A stretch of DNA of 28,207 nucleotides from JAIBBG01 sp031417525. GTDB taxonomy: Bacteria; Bacteroidota; Bacteroidia; Flavobacteriales_D; Sanyastnellaceae. The notes below the pieces were generated by a model. It saw only the letters and a list, made by a program, of their open reading frames with translations, was not told the origin of the DNA and did not search any database. How positions within the stretch are numbered: position 1 is the first letter of the stretch; each line of letters starts with the position of its first letter. Location: the NCBI GenBank assembly GCA_031417525.1, contig JANOVT010000143.1, positions 1 through 28,207 on the forward strand. Reading direction: 5' to 3'. Below, one piece after another: positions 24,203 to 28,207 of the stretch. Both the position numbers and the translations under genes were made by a program.

Positions 24203-26398
24203 TCAATTCCCCACCTCACTCATAAACTTAATGCGCATCAAACGCAGCGGTTCCTCTTCATAGTCGCCGTCAAAATATTCTTCAGCCGTGCGGATCTCAT
24301 CCGTTTCAGATTGCATGAAATACTCCATGATTTCTTCTTGCTGATCTTCATCGAGTTCTTCGTTGATGAAGTATTGAATATTCAGTTTTGTTCCTGAGGA
24401 AACAATCGTTTCAAGGTCGTTGAGCAATTCGCTCATGGTGCGGCCGAGTCCTTTTGCAATTTCAGGAAGTGCAATGCGCTTATCAATGTTCTGAATGATC
24501 TGAACTTTTTGTACGCTTTTATTCGCTGCAGATTTTACTACAAAATCAATCGGGCGTTCAATTTCATTTTCATTCACGTAGTTCGTGATGAGATCAATGA
24601 AGGGCTGTCCGAATTTTTGTGCTTTGCCTTTTCCAACACCACCTATCTGTGCGAGCTCGTCCAATGTAATCGGATACTGCGTGCACATTTCTTCCATTGC
24701 TGGATCTTGCACGATCACATACGGTGGAATCTTTTTCTCTTTTGCAAGACGCTGACGCAAATCTTTGAGCAAACCAAACAGTTGTTCATCCACTGCACCA
24801 CCACCCTGTTTAGGAATGATAAGATCCATGTCATCTGTTTCGCCGATCTCTTCTTCCTTCACCACCATGAATGCTTGTGGTTTCTTCATGAATGCGTGAC
24901 CGGCATCCGTAATCTTCAGCGTGCCGTACGTTTCGATTTCTTTCATTACCAAACCACGCACATACATCTGACGCACGATGGCATTCCAGAATTTTTCATC
25001 GTGGTCTTTTCCTTCCGCAAAATATTTGCTGAGATTTCCTTTATACGTCGTGACTTCGGAAGTTTTGATTCCGGCAATCACTTTGCAGATAAAACCTGCT
25101 TTGTGTAATTCTTTGAATTCGTCGATACACTCGAGGATCATTTTCACCTCAGCACTTCCATCGAATCGTTCTTTCGGACTGCGTGAGTTATCGTCCATGC
25201 CTGCACCTTCGCCGGTTTCCGCATCCCATTCTTCACCAAAATAGTGAAGCAGGTATTGGCGACGGCTCATGGAAGTTTCCGCATAAGCGATCACTTCCTG
25301 TAGAAGCAACATGCCCACTTCCTGCTCTGCGACCGGTTTTCCCTGAAGGAATTTTTCAAGCTTTTCTACATCCTTTGGAGAATAAAAAGCGATACAAACC
25401 CCTTCGCCACCATCACGACCGGCACGACCCGTCTCCTGATAATAACTCTCGAGACTTTTTGGAATATCATGGTGAATGACAAAACGAACATCCGGTTTGT
25501 CGATTCCCATTCCAAATGCAATCGTTGCACAAATGACATCCACATCCTGCATGAGGAAACGATCCTGCACGCGGCTGCGTTGACCACCATCCATACCTGC
25601 GTGGTAAGGAAGCGCTTTGATGCCATTCACCTGAAGCAACTCGGCCATTTCTTCTGTCTTTCTTCTGCTCAGACAATAGATGATTCCGCTTTTGCCGCTA
25701 TTCGCTTTGATGTATTGAATGATCTGTTTCCCGATGTTTGATTTCGGGCGTATTTCATAATAGAGGTTGGCTCTGTTGAAAGATGCTTTGAACAAGCGTG
25801 CATCCAACATGCCGAGATTTTTTTGAATGTCTTGCTGAACTTTTGGAGTTGCTGTGGCAGTAAGTGCCATGATCGGCACATCAGCAATCTGTTCGATGAT
25901 TGGGCGCAGACGGCGATATTCCGGACGGAAGTCGTGACCCCATTCCGAGATACAGTGTGCCTCATCAATTGCCACGAAGGAGATTTTTACACCACGAAAA
26001 AACTCCACGTTTTCGTCTTTGTTCAATGATTCAGGAGCGACGTAGAGAATTTTACATCTGCCTTCCATGATGTCGACCTTCACCTGCGTGATTTCTGTCT
26101 TGTTGAGAGATGAATTGATGAAGTGAGCAATACCATCCACTTCACTGAAGCCACGCATGGCATCCACTTGATTTTTCATCAGGGCGATCAGCGGAGAAAC
26201 AACGATGGCAGTTCCTTCCAGCATAAGTGCGGGCAATTGATAACACAAAGACTTACCACCGCCGGTAGGCATGATAACGAAAGTGTCGTTTCCCTCGAGG
26301 ACGGAACTAATAACACCTTCTTGAAGTCCTTTAAATTTACTAAAGCCGAAAAAATGCTTCAACGCTTCCTTTGGAGAAAGCTCTACTACTGTTTGCAT
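24203..26398 (-). CDS. recQ: ATP-dependent DNA helicase RecQ
   Basis: The 731-residue 3'-5' helicase acts in DNA repair and recombination. It has Walker A PTGGGKS (44-50), DEAH (145-148), TATAT (180-184) and motif VI QETGRAGRDG (321-330), then RecQ-C-terminal and HRDC domains (about 537-605, including ELAQIGGVGKGKAQKFG). An acidic C-terminal tail follows. The RecQ zinc site normally supplies four cysteines around RRxxLLxYFGE, but here the sequence reads SMSRRQYLLHYFGEEWDAET and has none. It is divergent from the isomerase gene. A good minus-strand promoter (26423-26456) lies just upstream of the ATG, which supports this start. Confidence 0.97.
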   Translation of the reverse strand: MQTVVELSPKEALKHFFGFSKFKGLQEGVISSVLEGNDTFVIMPTGGGKSLCYQLPALMLEGTAIVVSPLIALMKNQVDAMRGFSEVDGIAHFINSSLNKTEITQVKVDIMEGRCKILYVAPESLNKDENVEFFRGVKISFVAIDEAHCISEWGHDFRPEYRRLRPIIEQIADVPIMALTATATPKVQQDIQKNLGMLDARLFKASFNRANLYYEIRPKSNIGKQIIQYIKANSGKSGIIYCLSRRKTEEMAELLQVNGIKALPYHAGMDGGQRSRVQDRFLMQDVDVICATIAFGMGIDKPDVRFVIHHDIPKSLESYYQETGRAGRDGGEGVCIAFYSPKDVEKLEKFLQGKPVAEQEVGMLLLQEVIAYAETSMSRRQYLLHYFGEEWDAETGEGAGMDDNSRSPKERFDGSAEVKMILECIDEFKELHKAGFICKVIAGIKTSEVTTYKGNLSKYFAEGKDHDEKFWNAIVRQMYVRGLVMKEIETYGTLKITDAGHAFMKKPQAFMVVKEEEIGETDDMDLIIPKQGGGAVDEQLFGLLKDLRQRLAKEKKIPPYVIVQDPAMEEMCTQYPITLDELAQIGGVGKGKAQKFGQPFIDLITNYVNENEIERPIDFVVKSAANKSVQKVQIIQNIDKRIALPEIAKGLGRTMSELLNDLETIVSSGTKLNIQYFINEELDEDQQEEIMEYFMQSETDEIRTAEEYFDGDYEEEPLRLMRIKFMSEVGN

Positions 26399-26801
26399 TC
26401 GAATACTATTTGGTAACGTCTCTAAAAATAGGTAAAAATCTCTTCTTATACCAAAACGTTTTTATATGTTATCTGAATAAATTATTCCAGAAAGCCATTG
26501 CTTCTGAAAAAAGGATTGCGAATGTAACACTACATCTCTCTTGAAAAAAATCTTTTTTGCAATCGTTTGCGCGCCTTCCTCAATGCTCTTGATATCGATA
26601 AAACAACGCTTTTGTTTCATTTCGATATGTGATTCATCTCATTGTTTTTTCTTGTAATTGTTTGCTGCCAGATTCTCCAAAAAAACGATGGCATCATTGC
26701 CAATCTGAATCTTTTATTGTAACAATCAACTTTCAAGAATGTTTGAAATAGAATTTCAAGGCGGGAATCAACAAATCGAAAAAGCGGCTTAGAGGGTGAG
26801 G
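26399..26801. other. Non-coding region upstream of recQ
   Basis: Apart from the recQ promoter, nothing clear is seen. A 70-codon minus-strand frame (26617-26829) has no family features. The stretch is AT-rich with several short T runs. Confidence 0.5.
26423..26456 (-). promoter_or_regulatory. recQ promoter (TTTTG - 21 bp - TAttTTTa)
   Basis: On the minus strand, TTTTG (26456-26452) and TATTTTTA (26430-26423) match the Bacteroidota -33/-7 pattern with 21-bp spacing. The -7 box ends 24 bases before the recQ ATG. Confidence 0.45.
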
Positions 26802-27089
26802 CTTGAAACCACCACATAGCGGCAAGCAAGGCCTCAAAGGAATTTCACACAAAGATTTCACAAAGTTTTTTGCTTTAATAAAAAAAAGCTGTCTGCATAA
26901 AGTTGCAATGAGCGTATTGTGCCTATTTCTGACCTTGTTAACCTAAGCATTGACATATCAAACCATTTGGGCGGTTTTAAATCTGAAGTGTTCAAGGATG
27001 AATTTCACTTTACCTATCAAAGTCCAAATCATGGAATAAAATTTCGTGTTCTTCGTGTGAAATTCCTTTGAGGCTTTAGTGGTTTCAAG
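26802..27089. repeat. 288-bp element bounded by imperfect inverted repeats
   Basis: The left end carries CTTGAAACCAC (26802-26812) and GCCTCAAAGGAATTTCACAC (26831-26850). The right end carries their exact reverse complements, at 27079-27089 and 27055-27074. The two parts are separated by 18 bases on the left but 4 on the right. The interior (26851-27054) has no gene and ends with a TTCGTGTTCTTCGTGTGAAA phrase that resembles dispersed intergenic repeats of this phylum. No target duplication is obvious. Confidence 0.7.
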
Positions 27090-27125
27090 TCAATGGGACT
27101 TAAAACCTTCATCCGCTCAACAAAT

Positions 27126-28157
27126 ATGAAAGTTGTGATAGGGCATATCCGTGTTGACATGCATCTTTGCACCTTTCAAAACAAAACTGCGCTGAAAAAA
27201 ACAAACGACATACAGGAATCTGCAAAACGGACGCTGAACACTGAAGCAGGCGCTATCAGTAAACTGGCGGAGAACATTGGAGATGACTTTGAAAAAGTCA
27301 TCAAAGCTATCCTTCGTTCGAAAGGCAGACTGGTAGTTACCGGCATTGGCAAAAGTGGCAACATTGCACAAAAGCTCGTAGCCACATTTATCAGCACTGG
27401 TCAGCCTGCGATATTTATGCATGCTGCCGATGCCATACACGGCGATCTGGGCAATGTTCAGAAAGGCGATATGGTGTTGTGTATTTCAAAAAGTGGCGAT
27501 TCGCCGGAAATCAAAGTGTTGGTGCCTTTGGTAAAAAGCATGGGCAATCCACTGATCGGCATGGTAAGCAACGATAAAAGTTTTCTTGCCAGACAAAGTG
27601 ATTTGCTCCTTCACATTCCGATTGAACGTGAAGCGTGTCCGAATAATCTCGCACCAACGACGAGTACAACTGTGCAGCTCGCCATGGGCGATGCAGTTGC
27701 TGTTGCCCTGATGGAGCAACGCGGATTCACTTCTGTAGATTTTGCTAAATATCATCCGGGTGGCGCATTGGGTAAAAAGCTATATGTCAGGGTTTCCGAC
27801 TTGTTGGGCGCCAATTCTGCACCGCGTGTTTCAACCTCTGCAAAAATCAAAGACGTCATCATTGAAATTTCTTCGAAACGATTGGGTGCCACTGCAGTGA
27901 TGGATAAAGAAATTCTTGTAGGTGTAATTACCGATGGCGACATCAGACGCATGCTGGAGAAGAATGAAGACATAAAAAAAATAACTGCGCTCAACATCAT
28001 GAGTCGCAATCCACGTGTGATCGAAGCGTCGTCCCTTGCGGTGGAAGCCTTTCAGGTCATGGAACAAAACAATATTACTGCATTGATTGTAGTGGACAAA
28101 AAAAAATACAGAGGCATCATTCATCTGCACGATATTCTGAAGGAGGGCATTTTTTGA
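27126..28157 (+). CDS. kdsD: Arabinose-5-phosphate isomerase, KdsD/KpsF family
   Basis: The enzyme converts ribulose-5-phosphate to arabinose-5-phosphate, the first step towards Kdo of lipopolysaccharide. It has a SIS domain (GRLVVTGIGKSGNIAQKLVA, then AIHGDLGNVQKGDMVLCISK, SGDSPEI and APTTSTT) and two C-terminal CBS domains (the first ending GVITDGDIRRML, the second starting IMSRNPRVIEA). Starts are possible at ATG 27093, 27126 and 27159, giving 354, 343 or 332 residues. E. coli KdsD has 328. ATG 27093 lies 3 bases after a repeat element and its extra residues match nothing, so a downstream start is preferred; 27126 and 27159 cannot be separated here. It is divergent from recQ. Confidence 0.94.
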   Translation: MKVVIGHIRVDMHLCTFQNKTALKKTNDIQESAKRTLNTEAGAISKLAENIGDDFEKVIKAILRSKGRLVVTGIGKSGNIAQKLVATFISTGQPAIFMHAADAIHGDLGNVQKGDMVLCISKSGDSPEIKVLVPLVKSMGNPLIGMVSNDKSFLARQSDLLLHIPIEREACPNNLAPTTSTTVQLAMGDAVAVALMEQRGFTSVDFAKYHPGGALGKKLYVRVSDLLGANSAPRVSTSAKIKDVIIEISSKRLGATAVMDKEILVGVITDGDIRRMLEKNEDIKKITALNIMSRNPRVIEASSLAVEAFQVMEQNNITALIVVDKKKYRGIIHLHDILKEGIF

Positions 28158-28207
28158 TGAGGGCTTCCTTTTCAAGTTCATCAACATCACCGGCTGCTCA
28201 TTCATCA
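28157..28207 (+). CDS. Possible start of a downstream gene (partial)
   Basis: An ATG overlaps the isomerase stop (TGATG), and its frame stays open for 17 codons to the window edge (MRASFSSSSTSPAAHSS). The overlap suggests coupling, but too little is visible to name a product, and it may not be a gene. Confidence 0.2.
   Translation, partial: MRASFSSSSTSPAAHSS

Noticed and set aside
26617..26829. 70-codon minus-strand frame upstream of recQ
   Set aside because: It runs into the inverted-repeat element and has no domain or composition suggesting a protein.
26802..27089. Insertion sequence
   Set aside because: There is no transposase frame between the inverted repeats and no clear target duplication.

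Overview
The window reads as chromosomal DNA of a member of the Bacteroidota, probably an environmental lineage near Chitinophagales/Sphingobacteriales. The clues are a C-terminal type IX secretion (T9SS) sorting domain, a propeller/Y_Y_Y/LytS sensor kinase paired with a LytTR regulator, a dimeric glycyl-tRNA synthetase of the Bacteroidota kind, TAnnTTTG-like promoter boxes, few Shine-Dalgarno sequences, and moderately AT-rich DNA. No rRNA, tRNA, CRISPR array or insertion sequence was recognised.

Layout. Positions 1-3124 (minus) hold a LytTR response regulator and, overlapping it by one base, a sensor kinase that runs off the left edge. Positions 3410-4016 hold a PIN-domain protein overlapping a 51-residue partner, a probable toxin-antitoxin pair. 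glyS (4258-5802) follows, preceded by twin hairpins and ended by a perfect 66-bp palindrome. Positions 6047-12352 form a plus-strand cluster: a mini-protein resembling sigma region 4, a cupin anti-sigma factor, an ECF sigma factor, a divergent signal peptidase I, and two tandem DUF4331 exported proteins, only the second with a T9SS tail. After a terminator come a TPR lipoprotein-like/membrane-anchored protein and a HupE/UreJ-like membrane protein (12466-14480). A DUF1761 membrane protein lies convergently (14659-15090).

Positions 15320-24134 look like a defence island. It holds an XRE-type regulator behind two matching operators, a type III restriction (Res) subunit, a 613-residue fusion of a zinc nucleoside/nucleotide deaminase with a GHKL ATPase and winged helix, a 640-bp repeat-dense spacer, a type III-like modification (Mod) methyltransferase, a frameshifted small gene and a 127-residue basic protein. 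The order Res - deaminase fusion - repeats - Mod is not the usual mod-res arrangement, and the fusion protein is the best candidate here for an undescribed system.

Positions 24203-28157 return to housekeeping genes: recQ (minus, lacking the usual zinc cysteines) and, divergently, an arabinose-5-phosphate isomerase gene. They are separated by about 700 bp of non-coding DNA carrying an inverted-repeat element. A new reading frame may begin at the right edge.
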